Origin: CAZAOY01 sp964486925
GTDB taxonomy: Bacteria > Bacillota > Clostridia > Oscillospirales > Ruminococcaceae
DNA: 15,859 nucleotides
Direction of reading: 5' to 3'
Assembly (NCBI GenBank): GCA_964486925.1
Contig: CAZAOY010000057.1
Coordinates: 1-15,859 of the forward strand
The notes beneath the pieces were generated by a model. It was not told where the DNA came from. It ran no database searches and worked only from the letters and a program-made list of their open reading frames with translations. A program made the position numbers and the translations under genes. Positions 6,829 to 14,867 of the stretch are shown here, piece by piece; positions within the stretch are counted from its first letter, which is position 1, and every line of letters begins with the position of its first letter.

Positions 6829-7927
6829 CCCAATAGATAATTTTTTCTTCCGCTCGTCAGTTCCCTTTGAATGTTCAGGTGAAACAAGCCTAATAGGTAA
6901 CACCTTCCCCCCATTCCCTTCTACATACGCTGGAGCACTAAAGCCTTTTAAAACCGAAAAACGGATACGTGTAGGATTTAACGGGATTGCTATTAACAAT
7001 GAGATCTACCTACCAAAACCCCTAGACCTAATGTCGTATAAACAAGGGTCAGAGATTTTTTGTAGAGGTATGGAGCTTGTAAGCTCACCCTTATCTAGCT
7101 TTCCACTCCCCTACCTCCTAGCTACAAGGACGGAAAACGCTTCAAAGGATAAATCCTTTGATGACCTCTATATAAACTATAATGATTTCACGAGATATCA
7201 AAACGGTGTAGAAGCTGACTTTAAGTGTATTAGACTGTCGGACTATATAATTAAAGAGCCCAAAATTGGAATTGCTATCGATAAGGATAGTAACACCGCT
7301 AAAGATGAACAGCTATATCAAATCCAGATGTTGCGTCCCGATAAAGGCTTAAAGATTATCTGTGACGTAAAAAATACTGCTATTAACGAGGAAGTGGTCG
7401 TTAGGCTTGGCGGCGAATCCAGAATGGCTAAAATTAGCCCATTTGATGTAGAGCTTAACGACAGCCTGAATACTACAAATTCATCTTACTTTAAGTTGTA
7501 CCTTGCTACCCCAGCCATCTTTAAAAACGGATGGTTACCTGCATGGATCGACCCAGATACATATACAGGACGATTTTCCTTTAAAGACAAATCAATTGCA
7601 GTTTCGCTTATATCCGCAACTATAGGCAAAAAGCTACCAATAGGCGGTTATGGTTACGATCTGACGTTTGATTCAAATAAAACAGAAAAACGCATATCTA
7701 AACCAAAAGAGATGAGATATGCCGTCCCTGCGGGTAGTGTCTATTACTTTAAGATTACTAACGGAAGCTTCCAAAACGCTAAGTCCCTTTTTAACCAAAA
7801 ATGTATTAGTGATTATCGTGAAGACTATGGCTTTGATTACCCTGAAAAGCAGTACAATAGGATTAAATATTGTGATAGAGGCTTTGGATATGCTATAGTA
7901 GGCAAACTTATTAACTTAGGCACTTAG
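6815..7927 (+). CDS. cmr3: Type III-B CRISPR protein Cmr3
   Basis: Cas5-like RAMP subunit that caps the crRNA 5' tag next to Cmr2. It is 370 residues. Seen in order: NPIDNFFFRSSVPF (5-18), TFPPFPSTYAGALK (30-43), EPKIGIAIDKDSNTAKDEQL (148-167), glycine-rich GKKLPIGGYGYD (271-282), AVPAGSVYYF (303-312) and GFGYAIVG (356-363), all Cmr3-like. The ATG at 6815 is chosen because GGGAGGTG lies about eight bases upstream and the family N-terminus starts here; the longer frame from 6779 adds 12 unlikely residues. It overlaps cmr2 by 14 bases. Unlike the other junctions, it is followed by a 109-base gap before cmr4. Confidence 0.92.
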   Translation: MYQINPIDNFFFRSSVPFECSGETSLIGNTFPPFPSTYAGALKPFKTEKRIRVGFNGIAINNEIYLPKPLDLMSYKQGSEIFCRGMELVSSPLSSFPLPYLLATRTENASKDKSFDDLYINYNDFTRYQNGVEADFKCIRLSDYIIKEPKIGIAIDKDSNTAKDEQLYQIQMLRPDKGLKIICDVKNTAINEEVVVRLGGESRMAKISPFDVELNDSLNTTNSSYFKLYLATPAIFKNGWLPAWIDPDTYTGRFSFKDKSIAVSLISATIGKKLPIGGYGYDLTFDSNKTEKRISKPKEMRYAVPAGSVYYFKITNGSFQNAKSLFNQKCISDYREDYGFDYPEKQYNRIKYCDRGFGYAIVGKLINLGT

Positions 7928-8036
7928 TGGTAGCAACTGTGGTTTGCATTTATTTCGATTCTGGCTATAAATTTAGACAAAAAACTTTGATATTTAAGTG
8001 CCGAAGTAATAAGAAAAATCAAGAGGAGATGTTAAA
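7928..8036 (+). promoter_or_regulatory. cmr3-cmr4 spacer with candidate internal promoter
   Basis: This is the only non-overlapping junction of the operon. TTGCAT (7944-7949) and TATAAA (7966-7971) are spaced by 16 bases and could start a cmr4-5-6 transcript. GGCACTTA (7919-7926) and TAAGTGCC (7995-8002) are inverted 8-mers that would fold across it. AGAGGAG (8022-8028) is the cmr4 ribosome site. Confidence 0.35.
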
Positions 8037-8948
8037 ATGAACAGTTTAAAGCAACTAATGATGTTATATGCCCTGACCTCTACCCATGTAGGAAGCGGAG
8101 ATGATCTTAACTATATCGACCTGCCGATACAACGTGAAAAACATACAGATTTTCCTAAAATCGAAGCCTCTAGCCTAAAGGGAAGCGTACGGCAATCGAT
8201 GGAACAGACCTCCAAGCAGACCTATGATGTGAACAATCTTTTAGGTAGTAAGGATAATTGTGACCATGGTTCGGCCATATCCTTCTCCGACGCAAGACTA
8301 ATGTTTTTCCCAGTAAAATCCGCAAAAGGTATCTTTGCCTATACAACATGCCCTTTTGCTATAAACCGATTTATATCTGACTGTAAAATTGTGGGGATAG
8401 ATGATTTTAAAGATTTAAAACTTGATTTGCCATCAAGGGAAATTTCATATGTAGTCCATAATAATGTTATTGTAAATAATAACAAGGTAATCCTTGATGA
8501 GTATATCTTTGATGTTAAAGAAGATAAAAACCTTAGAGAGTTTATCGGTATTATTAAGGATAGGCTACCCGAGTTAATCGACAACAACTTGGACGCTAGA
8601 GTTATCCTTATAAGTGATGATGACTTTAAATATTTTGTAACAAACTCGACAGAGGTTGTCACAAGGATAAACATCGACAGCGACTCTGGCGTGGTGAAGA
8701 ACAAGGCACTATTTACGCAAGAAAACCTTCCCCCAGAAACCATTCTATACAGTTTGATATTTTTTACAGATTCTAAAGTACCACAAAATGGCGGTAACAG
8801 TATAAATTCCCGTGGTGTTAGGGAAATGTTTAATGAACTGTTTCCAGATAAAATATTCCAAATTGGCGGTGATATGACACTCGGCAAAGGATTGTTTAGA
8901 AAAAAAACATGGCAAGGAGGCGAAATATCAGATGATAAACATGAATAA
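8037..8948 (+). CDS. cmr4: Type III-B CRISPR RNase subunit Cmr4
   Basis: Cas7-like backbone subunit that polymerises along the crRNA and cuts bound target RNA at six-base intervals. It has 303 residues. The N-terminus has TSTHVGSGDD (14-23), IDLPIQREKHTDFP (27-40) and ASSLKGSVRQ, the Cmr4 hallmark. D28 lies 11 residues after H17, the same spacing as the His15-Asp26 pair of Pyrococcus Cmr4 as I recall it, so target cleavage is predicted to be intact. The C-terminal glycine-rich loop GGDMTLGKGLFRKK is present. It has a good AGAGGAG eight bases upstream, and its stop lies 17 bases inside cmr5. Confidence 0.93.
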   Translation: MNSLKQLMMLYALTSTHVGSGDDLNYIDLPIQREKHTDFPKIEASSLKGSVRQSMEQTSKQTYDVNNLLGSKDNCDHGSAISFSDARLMFFPVKSAKGIFAYTTCPFAINRFISDCKIVGIDDFKDLKLDLPSREISYVVHNNVIVNNNKVILDEYIFDVKEDKNLREFIGIIKDRLPELIDNNLDARVILISDDDFKYFVTNSTEVVTRINIDSDSGVVKNKALFTQENLPPETILYSLIFFTDSKVPQNGGNSINSRGVREMFNELFPDKIFQIGGDMTLGKGLFRKKTWQGGEISDDKHE

Positions 8949-9315
8949 CAAGCGGGCTGAATACGCTTTTAAGAATATCGCAAAGATACGAAACTGCCCT
9001 CCAAAGATACAATCTGAGTTTCGTACACTAGCCAGAAGCCTCCCAACCATGGTACAGTCTAATGGTCTTACAGCCGCAGTAGCATATCTGTACTCAAAAA
9101 AGAGCAACAATAATGCGCATAATCTAATGTATATTATTATGCATAACTGGCTTATAGACAGAAAGGACATTTTAAAGGATGATAAAATCGAGCTAATGTA
9201 CTCTATCTCAAAGATGGATAGCCCATCTTTACGAATAACTACAGCAGAGGTTATGGCGCTTCTTGTATGGATAAAACGTTTTGCAGAAGGGATGTTTGAT
9301 TCTAATGAGCAGTAG
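8932..9315 (+). CDS. cmr5: Type III-B CRISPR small subunit Cmr5
   Basis: Small all-helical subunit (127 aa) that forms the inner belly filament of the complex against the target RNA. The predicted helices are consistent with Cmr5: KRAEYAFKNI near the N-terminus, EFRTLARSLPTMVQSNGLTA (29-48), and a C-terminal TAEVMALLVWIKRFAEGMF. Size and position between cmr4 and cmr6 are as expected. AAGGAGG (8914-8920) lies 11 bases before the ATG at 8932; an in-frame ATG at 8941 would also work and would remove three residues. Confidence 0.9.
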   Translation: MINMNNKRAEYAFKNIAKIRNCPPKIQSEFRTLARSLPTMVQSNGLTAAVAYLYSKKSNNNAHNLMYIIMHNWLIDRKDILKDDKIELMYSISKMDSPSLRITTAEVMALLVWIKRFAEGMFDSNEQ

Positions 9316-10036
9316 TGAAATTTTTGACAATATGCCCTCAAGCTGTGATAATCTATATCTACAGCATAATAAATTCTTTGAGATTAATAAAGATAAAACA
9401 GGAATAATAAGCATGCTTTATAAAAGCAAAGCTATATCAAAAAATATTAATAAGAACCATATCTTAAAGTCACTTAACGATAGAACGATAAAGCTAGCAC
9501 AGTCTTATCCGTCATCCCACTGCATTCCCTATACCCCAAGTTATGGGCTAGTAATCGGCACAGGAGCTCCATCCCCGTACAACACAACACTGCTTATGAC
9601 CCTCCACCAAACATACGGTTTTCCCTATATCCCAGCGACAGCTATAAAAGGCTGCCTTCGCAGTTATCTTGAGCAAGAAAACTGCACTGATGTACAGATC
9701 GACAAGCTATTAGGATCAGACAGCGATAGTAGCAGATCAAAGGGTTGCTTAGTATTCTTCGATACCTTCCCATCTAAGTTTAACCTAACCTTTGACGTTA
9801 TGACACCCCACAATTCTACATACTACTCAAGTAAAGGCGCAGTACCGCCTTCTGATATAGGCAACAAGACCCCCATATCCTTCCCATTTGTTAAAGAATC
9901 AACCTTTAACATCTATATTGCCAACACAGATACGACCCTAGATAGCAACAGCATGATAGCTTCTTATCTTAAAAAGGCGCTTAAAACCTACGGCTTAGGC
10001 GCTAAAACCGCCTATGGGTATGGACTAAGTAGGTAG
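9305..10036 (+). CDS. cmr6: Type III-B CRISPR RAMP protein Cmr6
   Basis: Cas7-like RAMP subunit between Cmr1 and the Cmr4 filament. With the ATG at 9305 it is 243 residues. Motifs seen: TYGFPYIPATAIKGCLRSYL, then KGCLVFFDTFP, a DVMTPHNSTYY stretch and the C-terminal glycine-rich TYGLGAKTAYGYG. The start is chosen as the first ATG after AGAAGGGA (9285-9292); TTG codons at 9281 and 9296 are in frame but have poorer ribosome-site spacing. It overlaps cmr5 by 11 bases and is the last gene of the operon; a hairpin follows about 100 bases later. Confidence 0.9.
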   Translation: MSSSEIFDNMPSSCDNLYLQHNKFFEINKDKTGIISMLYKSKAISKNINKNHILKSLNDRTIKLAQSYPSSHCIPYTPSYGLVIGTGAPSPYNTTLLMTLHQTYGFPYIPATAIKGCLRSYLEQENCTDVQIDKLLGSDSDSSRSKGCLVFFDTFPSKFNLTFDVMTPHNSTYYSSKGAVPPSDIGNKTPISFPFVKESTFNIYIANTDTTLDSNSMIASYLKKALKTYGLGAKTAYGYGLSR

Positions 10037-10136
10037 TTTAAGGTTTATTGCTATCTAAACACACCTCTGTGCTATAAACTATCTTTTTTATAATTTCAAT
10101 TTAATTCATGCTACCCTGCAAAGCACCATATAAAAC

Positions 10137-10173
10137 CAGCCAACTACACGCCCCAACACCGTGTAATTGGCTG
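10137..10173. terminator. Bidirectional intrinsic terminator between cmr6 and the acidic orphan gene
   Basis: CAGCCAACTACACG (10137-10150) pairs with CGTGTAATTGGCTG (10160-10173), 13 of 14 positions, around a nine-base loop. T-rich tracts follow on both strands (ACCTTTTACC on plus, GGTTTTATAT on minus), which fits two convergent genes sharing it. Confidence 0.7.
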
Positions 10174-10193
10174 TTACCTTTTACCTCAAAAAA

Positions 10194-10733
10194 CTACCTA
10201 TATACACTCAAGCAATAGTACGTCGGAGTGTCTGGATCAGCATTGTCCCAAAGCTCGTGCTCTACAACTGCCTTTATACTCTCCGACCGCAGTTCATCAA
10301 TGTGAAGGTCTACCCGCTTAACCATAGGCGGATTATAATCCGATAACCACACCTTCCACACCTCTACACAGTCGGTAGAAGATAGAGCATTTTTAATGTA
10401 TTCGACAATTCTCTCTGCCCTATTTTTAGTGTAATAATGCCATTCTATGTAAACACCATTCTTCCTCTTAGAGTAATGACGCACCCCGTCAAAATCCAAA
10501 AGCGCATAGTTGTCATCTGCGTCACCATCGTTAACACCCGACTCATCCACTATAAGGTTATAGTCCATTACTAAAACAACATCGGGTTCATCTTGATTAA
10601 CTGTGCCATCAAGCAAAGAATCATCCACCTGAATACCCTGACTTAATGCCTGATCTATCGAAAGCGTCCTGTAATAAGGATTTTTAACCTCCTCTAGCCT
10701 GCCGTCGGACGCGATAATTAAACCAACACTCAA
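10194..10733 (-). CDS. Acidic hypothetical protein
   Basis: I do not recognise this 179-residue protein. It is soluble, with no signal peptide or membrane helix, and very acidic in the middle (VDDSLLDG, VDESGVNDGDADD). It then has an aromatic beta-like segment (GVYIEWHYYTKNRAERIVEY) and ends in HELWDNADPDTPTYYCLSVYR. I propose the TTG at 10733 because GGAGG lies about eight bases upstream; the frame remains open to a TTG at 10751, but that would put the ribosome site inside the gene. A separate promoter (10770-10797) precedes it. It is convergent with cmr6, shares its terminator and is probably independent of it. Confidence 0.6.
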   Translation of the reverse strand: MSVGLIIASDGRLEEVKNPYYRTLSIDQALSQGIQVDDSLLDGTVNQDEPDVVLVMDYNLIVDESGVNDGDADDNYALLDFDGVRHYSKRKNGVYIEWHYYTKNRAERIVEYIKNALSSTDCVEVWKVWLSDYNPPMVKRVDLHIDELRSESIKAVVEHELWDNADPDTPTYYCLSVYR

Positions 10734-10769
10734 CTCCTCCACCTCCACCAATTAAACCCAACTGCTATC

Positions 10770-10797
10770 AGTATAAGCATAACCTATATACTATCAA
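10770..10797 (-). promoter_or_regulatory. Promoter of the acidic hypothetical gene
   Basis: On the minus strand TTGATA (10797-10792) and TATACT (10775-10770) are separated by 16 bases, each 5/6 to the sigma-A consensus. The -10 box is about 37 bases before the TTG start at 10733. Confidence 0.6.
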
Positions 10798-10839
10798 ACT
10801 GACTGGCAAAGCTCCTGTAAGCACCCGAAATAACCATAG

Positions 10840-11430
10840 CTAATCCCGCCACTGAGCGACTTCGGCAATCCCTTTCCTCCCCCTGCTTTGAGGGTTTTCG
10901 TCCGCATACCCAACTGACAAAGCGGCAAAAAGCTCACCATCGGTATTAAGCCAACTTAATAATTCCTTGTATGCAAAGTAGGTGTCGCAGATCCATAAGC
11001 TTCCAAGACCCAACTCCGTAGCTGTAAGGGTCATGTTCTGGATAGCCGCACCTATCGACTGCGCATTGCAGATCTCATAGATACGTTGCTCTAACGTTAC
11101 AGGGTCGCTAATGCTAAGTCCAAGCGGATTTACAATAAAGATGGTTACAGGCGCTTGCTTCATTATGCTAAGCGTATGCTCTGCACCCCTTAGATACTGC
11201 CCGCTTTGTGGAAGAAGCGGGTCTAACCTTTCCCGCTTAAACCCCTTCTCGATAACCTGTATCATTTCATCCTTTGCGTTACCAGTAACTACAATAAACC
11301 TCCACGGTTGGCGGTTCTTTGAGGATGGAGCAAGTATCCCTGCCTGTAGTATCTCCTCTATAAGCTGTTTTGCTACTGGTGTGTCCTTGTACCTTCTAAT
11401 ACTTCGTCTGTCTGAAATTGCCGATAACAT
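10840..11430 (-). CDS. Nitroreductase family protein
   Basis: Predicted FMN-dependent NAD(P)H oxidoreductase of the nitroreductase family, 196 residues, cytoplasmic. The N-terminus has the family signature DRRSIRRYKDTPV followed by ILAPSSKNRQPWRFIVV, which supplies FMN phosphate contacts. The C-terminal half has SIGAAIQNMTLTATELGLGS, the conserved helix and loop of the family. The start is secure: GGGGGAG lies about seven bases upstream. It follows the TfoX-like gene by 26 bases on the same strand and probably shares its promoter. The physiological substrate cannot be inferred. Confidence 0.9.
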   Translation of the reverse strand: MLSAISDRRSIRRYKDTPVAKQLIEEILQAGILAPSSKNRQPWRFIVVTGNAKDEMIQVIEKGFKRERLDPLLPQSGQYLRGAEHTLSIMKQAPVTIFIVNPLGLSISDPVTLEQRIYEICNAQSIGAAIQNMTLTATELGLGSLWICDTYFAYKELLSWLNTDGELFAALSVGYADENPQSRGRKGIAEVAQWRD

Positions 11431-11456
11431 TAAATCTCCCCCTTAATAGATATCCC

Positions 11457-11711
11457 CTACTTTAACTCATCACTAAAGCATTTTAAGTCACGCTTAACCT
11501 CATCGGTCAACCTGTTGTACTCCACTCCGTCAATCGCCCCTTGAAGGGTGTATAGATGAACCAAGCAAACATTAGGATACCTCATCTTTAATCGGATAAA
11601 CGCGCCCTTGCTTCCAACCTCGATTAACTCTTCCGCCGAGGTAATCCCTACAGCTTTTAACTTCTTTTCAATCTCCTTGCCAATATTGCACATAGAGCTT
11701 AATTCAGCCAT
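11457..11711 (-). CDS. TfoX C-terminal domain-like protein
   Basis: An 84-residue protein consisting only of a TfoX/Sxy C-terminal-like domain: MCNIGKEIEKKLKAVGI (helix-hairpin-helix-like start), SAEELIEVGSKGAFIRLK, and VCLVHLYTLQGAIDGVEY. In gamma-proteobacteria the full TfoX governs competence, but stand-alone domains of this kind are common in Bacillota and their role is unknown, so no competence function should be assumed. A GGAAAGG nine bases and an AAGGG closer to the ATG give a reasonable ribosome site. It is the first gene of a two-gene operon with the nitroreductase. Confidence 0.85.
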   Translation of the reverse strand: MAELSSMCNIGKEIEKKLKAVGITSAEELIEVGSKGAFIRLKMRYPNVCLVHLYTLQGAIDGVEYNRLTDEVKRDLKCFSDELK

Positions 11712-12135
11712 AATCCCTTTCCTTTCCTAAGCTAAGATAAATTCCTTTATATCAGTATACCATAAAACAACCCACCATTCAATCAATCTTTTGTTAATAT
11801 TAAGCCACAAGATAACCCAAACAACCTCATAAAAAGCTTGTGGAGTAAAGGATGGATCAGCCAAAACTTTTTTGCGACACAGGTAACATAGCAACAACAC
11901 TCCAATTAATAAAGCTATTGAAAACCCATTGATATTGTGATACAATATAGCTAAAGCTCTAGTCCCCTATTCATAATCCTAACCCCAGTGAAATACTATA
12001 TTATGTGCACACAAAACCCGCTATACATACCTAGTTAACCTATAATCTACCAAAGTAGTTAATATAATGCAGTACCAGTCATCTATACAAAGCTAATTTA
12101 CATAAACAAAGAAAGATAAAGAGGAGTTACTAAAA
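11712..12135. other. Intergenic region between divergent operons
   Basis: Contains the minus-strand promoter at 11754-11782 and, on the plus strand, two TATAAT boxes (12041-12046 and 12063-12068) without a good -35 partner, plus GAGGAG (12121-12126) before the membrane protein gene. A 72-codon minus-strand frame (11945-11727) overlaps the promoter and is judged non-coding. Confidence 0.5.
11754..11782 (-). promoter_or_regulatory. Promoter of the TfoX-like/nitroreductase operon
   Basis: On the minus strand TTGAAT (11782-11777) and TATACT (11759-11754) are spaced by 17 bases, with TGG just before the -10 box forming an extended -10. It predicts a leader of about 35 bases before the ATG at 11711. 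Confidence 0.7.
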
Positions 12136-12843
12136 ATGCTAAAAAAGATATTTAACCAAAAAACCTTGTTTGGATTTATCTTCCTAACAATGGTACTATC
12201 CACCGTGTATGTTGTCATAAAAATTATCCTCGCACCCACCGTGGTGCATGCAGGTGAACCCACCGTTCGTGTTAAAGGGGATTATACATTAATGCTACTC
12301 CAATGCGCATTTGGGATAGTCGCCTTAAACCTGCCAAGCTTTATCGAAAAGCGGTTTAAGATCGCAATCCCCTCGGATATGATTATAGCCTACGCCGTCT
12401 TTTTGTTCTGCGCAATATACCTCGGCGAGGTGCGTTCCTTCTACTACAACGTGCCGCATTGGGACACCATCCTACATACCTTTAGCGGGGCAATGCTCGG
12501 AGCACTGGGATTTACGCTAATAAGCTTTCTAAACAAAACCGACGGTATCCCCGTAAACCTCTCCCCCCTCTTCGTCGCCATCTTCACCTTCTGCTTTGCG
12601 GCAGGGCTAGGGGTTGTCTGGGAGGTATACGAGTTCACCATGGACAGCATATTACTAACCAACATGCAAAAATTCGCACTAGAAAACGGCACTCCCCTAA
12701 TCGGCCAAGCCGCACTAAGGGACACAATGAAGGATCTAATAGTCGACTGTATAGGCGCACTAGTATTCTCGATATTTGGATACATCTCGCTTAAAACCGA
12801 CAAAGGTTGGTATAATAATCTGTTTTTGAAGAAGCTGGACTAA
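12136..12843 (+). CDS. YjdF/DUF2238-like integral membrane protein
   Basis: Polytopic membrane protein of 235 residues with about six hydrophobic segments (roughly 11-33, 50-69, 81-98, 115-132, 143-163, 203-219). Conserved-looking polar residues sit near or inside the helices: HWDTILH (108-114), VWEVYEFTMD (161-170) and DTMKDLIVD (196-204). This pattern matches the YjdF/DUF2238 family, whose function is unknown; clustered His, Glu and Asp suggest a metal or ion site, which is inference. GAGGAG lies nine bases before the ATG. It appears monocistronic, since a strong separate promoter precedes the next gene. Confidence 0.75.
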   Translation: MLKKIFNQKTLFGFIFLTMVLSTVYVVIKIILAPTVVHAGEPTVRVKGDYTLMLLQCAFGIVALNLPSFIEKRFKIAIPSDMIIAYAVFLFCAIYLGEVRSFYYNVPHWDTILHTFSGAMLGALGFTLISFLNKTDGIPVNLSPLFVAIFTFCFAAGLGVVWEVYEFTMDSILLTNMQKFALENGTPLIGQAALRDTMKDLIVDCIGALVFSIFGYISLKTDKGWYNNLFLKKLD

Positions 12844-12984
12844 CCCACAAAGAATGTACACCTAACCATACCCTGTAAAAAAGGCATGTTAAACGTTAAA
12901 CTTATAGCTAAAGCCAGAATAAAGCTCTATCTTTAGTAGATTTTCATATAAATATATAAATATTTTATATTTTTTATCAAGGTA

Positions 12985-13013
12985 TTGACAAAAGTTTGTT
13001 TTAGCTATATAAT
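12985..13013 (+). promoter_or_regulatory. Consensus sigma-A promoter of the secreted protein gene
   Basis: TTGACA (12985-12990) and TATAAT (13008-13013) are both exact consensus and exactly 17 bases apart, preceded by an AT-rich UP-like tract. This is by far the strongest promoter in the window. Confidence 0.88.
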
Positions 13014-13049
13014 TTAGATAGTTACTAAATTAATTAATGGAGGTACAAC

Positions 13050-13685
13050 ATGTCTAAAAAATTACTATCAATTCTTATTTGCGTTATGATAATTGCCAGT
13101 GTATTAGCTATTCCACAGGTAAGCGTTAGCGCAGCAACACCAAAATTTATGACCGCCGCAACTGCATGGGTAGGTTCAGGAGTAGTGCCGCTATCCGACT
13201 ACATCTCAAATTTTGGCAATGCAACCATCACAAAGTATTCTTCAACCAATCCCAAAGTCCTTGGAATGAGCGATTCCTACGGAACTATCATGATCCATCC
13301 AAACGCTGTAGGTACATCTACAATTAAAGCAACCGTTAAGGTAGGTTCAAAAAGCTATACCATAACTAAAAAATTCAGCGTAAAAAAACATCCAAACCCA
13401 ATTACCAAGCTAACCTTAAACGGCGAGAGTATCTACAACAAAAACAAGCCTAGCTATATCTACAACACTACCCCGACCTCAGACGTAGCAAAGATAGGTC
13501 TAACATTAGCTAAGGGCTGGAAGCTAACAAAGATGGAAGCAGTTAACCCTATGATGATGACTAAGGATACCGTAAAGCTTAATACTGACATCCCTGTAGT
13601 AAAGGATGAAGGCATTATCATCTCGTTATATCTAAAAAACACAAAGGGCGAAGGCTTTAAATATATGGTAATGATTATGCAGTAA
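13050..13685 (+). CDS. Secreted protein with BIG2/Ig-like domain
   Basis: Exported protein of 211 residues. It has a classic signal peptide: basic MSKK, hydrophobic core to about residue 20, and a likely signal peptidase I site after SVSA (about residue 28). Residues about 56-112 resemble a bacterial Ig-like (BIG2) domain: ITKYSSTNPKVLGMSD, then AVGTSTIKATVKVGSKSYTI. The remaining 90 residues (KLTLNGESIYNK onward) look beta-rich and are not recognised. There is no sortase motif, lipobox or C-terminal membrane helix, so it is released or loosely bound. GGAGG lies six bases before the ATG and a consensus promoter is 37 bases upstream, so high expression is expected. Confidence 0.8.
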   Translation: MSKKLLSILICVMIIASVLAIPQVSVSAATPKFMTAATAWVGSGVVPLSDYISNFGNATITKYSSTNPKVLGMSDSYGTIMIHPNAVGTSTIKATVKVGSKSYTITKKFSVKKHPNPITKLTLNGESIYNKNKPSYIYNTTPTSDVAKIGLTLAKGWKLTKMEAVNPMMMTKDTVKLNTDIPVVKDEGIIISLYLKNTKGEGFKYMVMIMQ

Positions 13686-14071
13686 TGCGCTGATCTGTTT
13701 CCAGTGTAAAGCAATAATTACCTATAAAATGTTAATATTTTAATGCGGCATATCATTGGGTAACGCTAAAAAAGCGCCCCCAAAGCTTGTCGTGGCTATT
13801 AAAAAAACAGCGGACTATATAGTTCGCTGTTTTTCATTTCACATCATAACCATACACGCTTAATCTAACGGCAAAGCCTAGAGAAAATGCGCTTTTTCAA
13901 TGTGGATTTAGCCGAAAGTCGAGCCTACTGCGTTGGGATAGTGGTTGGTTGTTGGAGTAGTGGAAAGGTAGTAATATTGTGTTGATGAATGGTTGATGAT
14001 TCACCGACTGTTGGTAAATTGTTACTGTACATTATAAAGATAGTGGTAAGTTCTTTTAGCACAATAAGCTT
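13686..14071. other. Convergent intergenic region
   Basis: Apart from the terminator at 13803-13834 there is no supported gene. Positions about 13930-14025 are strikingly G/T-rich on the plus strand; a 35-codon minus-strand ORF (14032-13925) runs through it without a ribosome site and is not called. Confidence 0.5.
13803..13834. terminator. Intrinsic terminator, bidirectional
   Basis: AAAACAGCGGACTAT pairs with ATAGTTCGCTGTTTT in a nearly perfect 16-pair hairpin (one G-T wobble) with A- and T-runs on either side, so it can stop transcripts on both strands. It ends the secreted protein gene and faces the convergent phosphoribosyltransferase operon. Confidence 0.85.
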
Positions 14072-14866
14072 TCAGTTTATATGTGTTTTAACTATAGAAT
14101 GTAAATTAACACCCAGTTGCTCTAGCACATGATTTGCATTTTTTAATTGAGGCTCAAACACGACTAGACACTCGTAAACTTTGTATCCAGAATTTTTCAA
14201 ATCGTTAATTAATTCAGAAATCATTCTTCCACCAGTAGTGCTATCATCAACAATAAGTGCTATTTTACCTTTAATTGGTTCCTTGAAATAATCGAATCTT
14301 TCCATGAAAATATTTTTTTGGTTATTAACTCTTTTTTCAGTTTCATATAAAACATAAGGCTTCTTTATAAGTTTAGCAAATTCATATCCTAAGATTGGAC
14401 TTCCTCCTTTAGGTGTTACAACAAAATCAAATTTAGGCACTTGTACTTTTTTATTATCTTTAACTATTATATTCCAGTAAGTACTTAAATAACGTGCATA
14501 CAACTCTGCATTTTTTTGCTCGGTTGTAGCTCCTATTAAGTCAATATACTGGTTGGCTCTTACTGTCGATGTCTTACCTACACTGACGTTACCGATAATT
14601 GATATCTCTCTAAGTTTCTTTGACACAATGTTTTCAAGTTCTGCTTGATTTTCAAAGCTTGGGAAGCTCATAGACAAATTATTCCTCTGGTATCTATCAT
14701 ATTCTATTCCTAAATCTTTAAGCGTTTCTAAAATAATAAAGGTTTTCTTTCTATTTAAAAATTTAACAACTTTGCTTGGTAAGAAACCTAATGATTCAAG
14801 AAACATTATAATTGTTGAAATAGAAGATGCTACCAATATTATACCTATAACAATTTTATCTAACAT
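14072..14866 (-). CDS. Membrane-anchored orotate-PRTase-like phosphoribosyltransferase
   Basis: Type I phosphoribosyltransferase fold, 264 residues, with an N-terminal membrane helix (about 3-23), so the catalytic domain is tethered to the membrane, probably on the cytoplasmic face. The PRPP loop is clear: KIALIVDDSTTGGRM (201-215). FDFVVTPKGGSPILGYEFAK (147-166) matches the PPi-loop region, and SVGKTSTVRANQYIDL (95-110) resembles the N-terminal OPRTase pattern (SG..S..Y.D). Ordinary pyrE enzymes are soluble and shorter, so this is not housekeeping pyrE. The ATG is one base after the stop of the radical SAM gene, so the two are coupled. The substrate is unknown. The gene is clearly richer in A and T than the two-component genes. 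Confidence 0.8.
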   Translation of the reverse strand: MLDKIVIGIILVASSISTIIMFLESLGFLPSKVVKFLNRKKTFIILETLKDLGIEYDRYQRNNLSMSFPSFENQAELENIVSKKLREISIIGNVSVGKTSTVRANQYIDLIGATTEQKNAELYARYLSTYWNIIVKDNKKVQVPKFDFVVTPKGGSPILGYEFAKLIKKPYVLYETEKRVNNQKNIFMERFDYFKEPIKGKIALIVDDSTTGGRMISELINDLKNSGYKVYECLVVFEPQLKNANHVLEQLGVNLHSIVKTHIN

Positions 14867-14867
14867 A

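Noticed and set aside
8339..8887. 182-codon minus-strand frame inside cmr4
   Set aside because: It is antisense to a well-supported Cmr4 and has low-complexity Ser/Leu/Ile composition typical of a reverse-strand shadow.
11727..11945. 72-codon hydrophobic minus-strand frame upstream of the TfoX-like gene
   Set aside because: It starts at a TTG without any ribosome site, and a strong extended -10 promoter for the next operon (11754-11782) lies inside it. I see no family resemblance.
13925..14032. 35-codon Thr/Gln/Pro-rich minus-strand ORF downstream of the phosphoribosyltransferase
   Set aside because: It has no ribosome site and its composition simply reflects the G/T-rich plus strand here.
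14561..14600. GNVSVGKTS in the phosphoribosyltransferase resembles a Walker A P-loop
   Set aside because: No Walker B or other P-loop NTPase elements follow. The same residues fit the OPRTase N-terminal pattern (SG..S..Y.D), and the PRPP loop further on fixes the fold.
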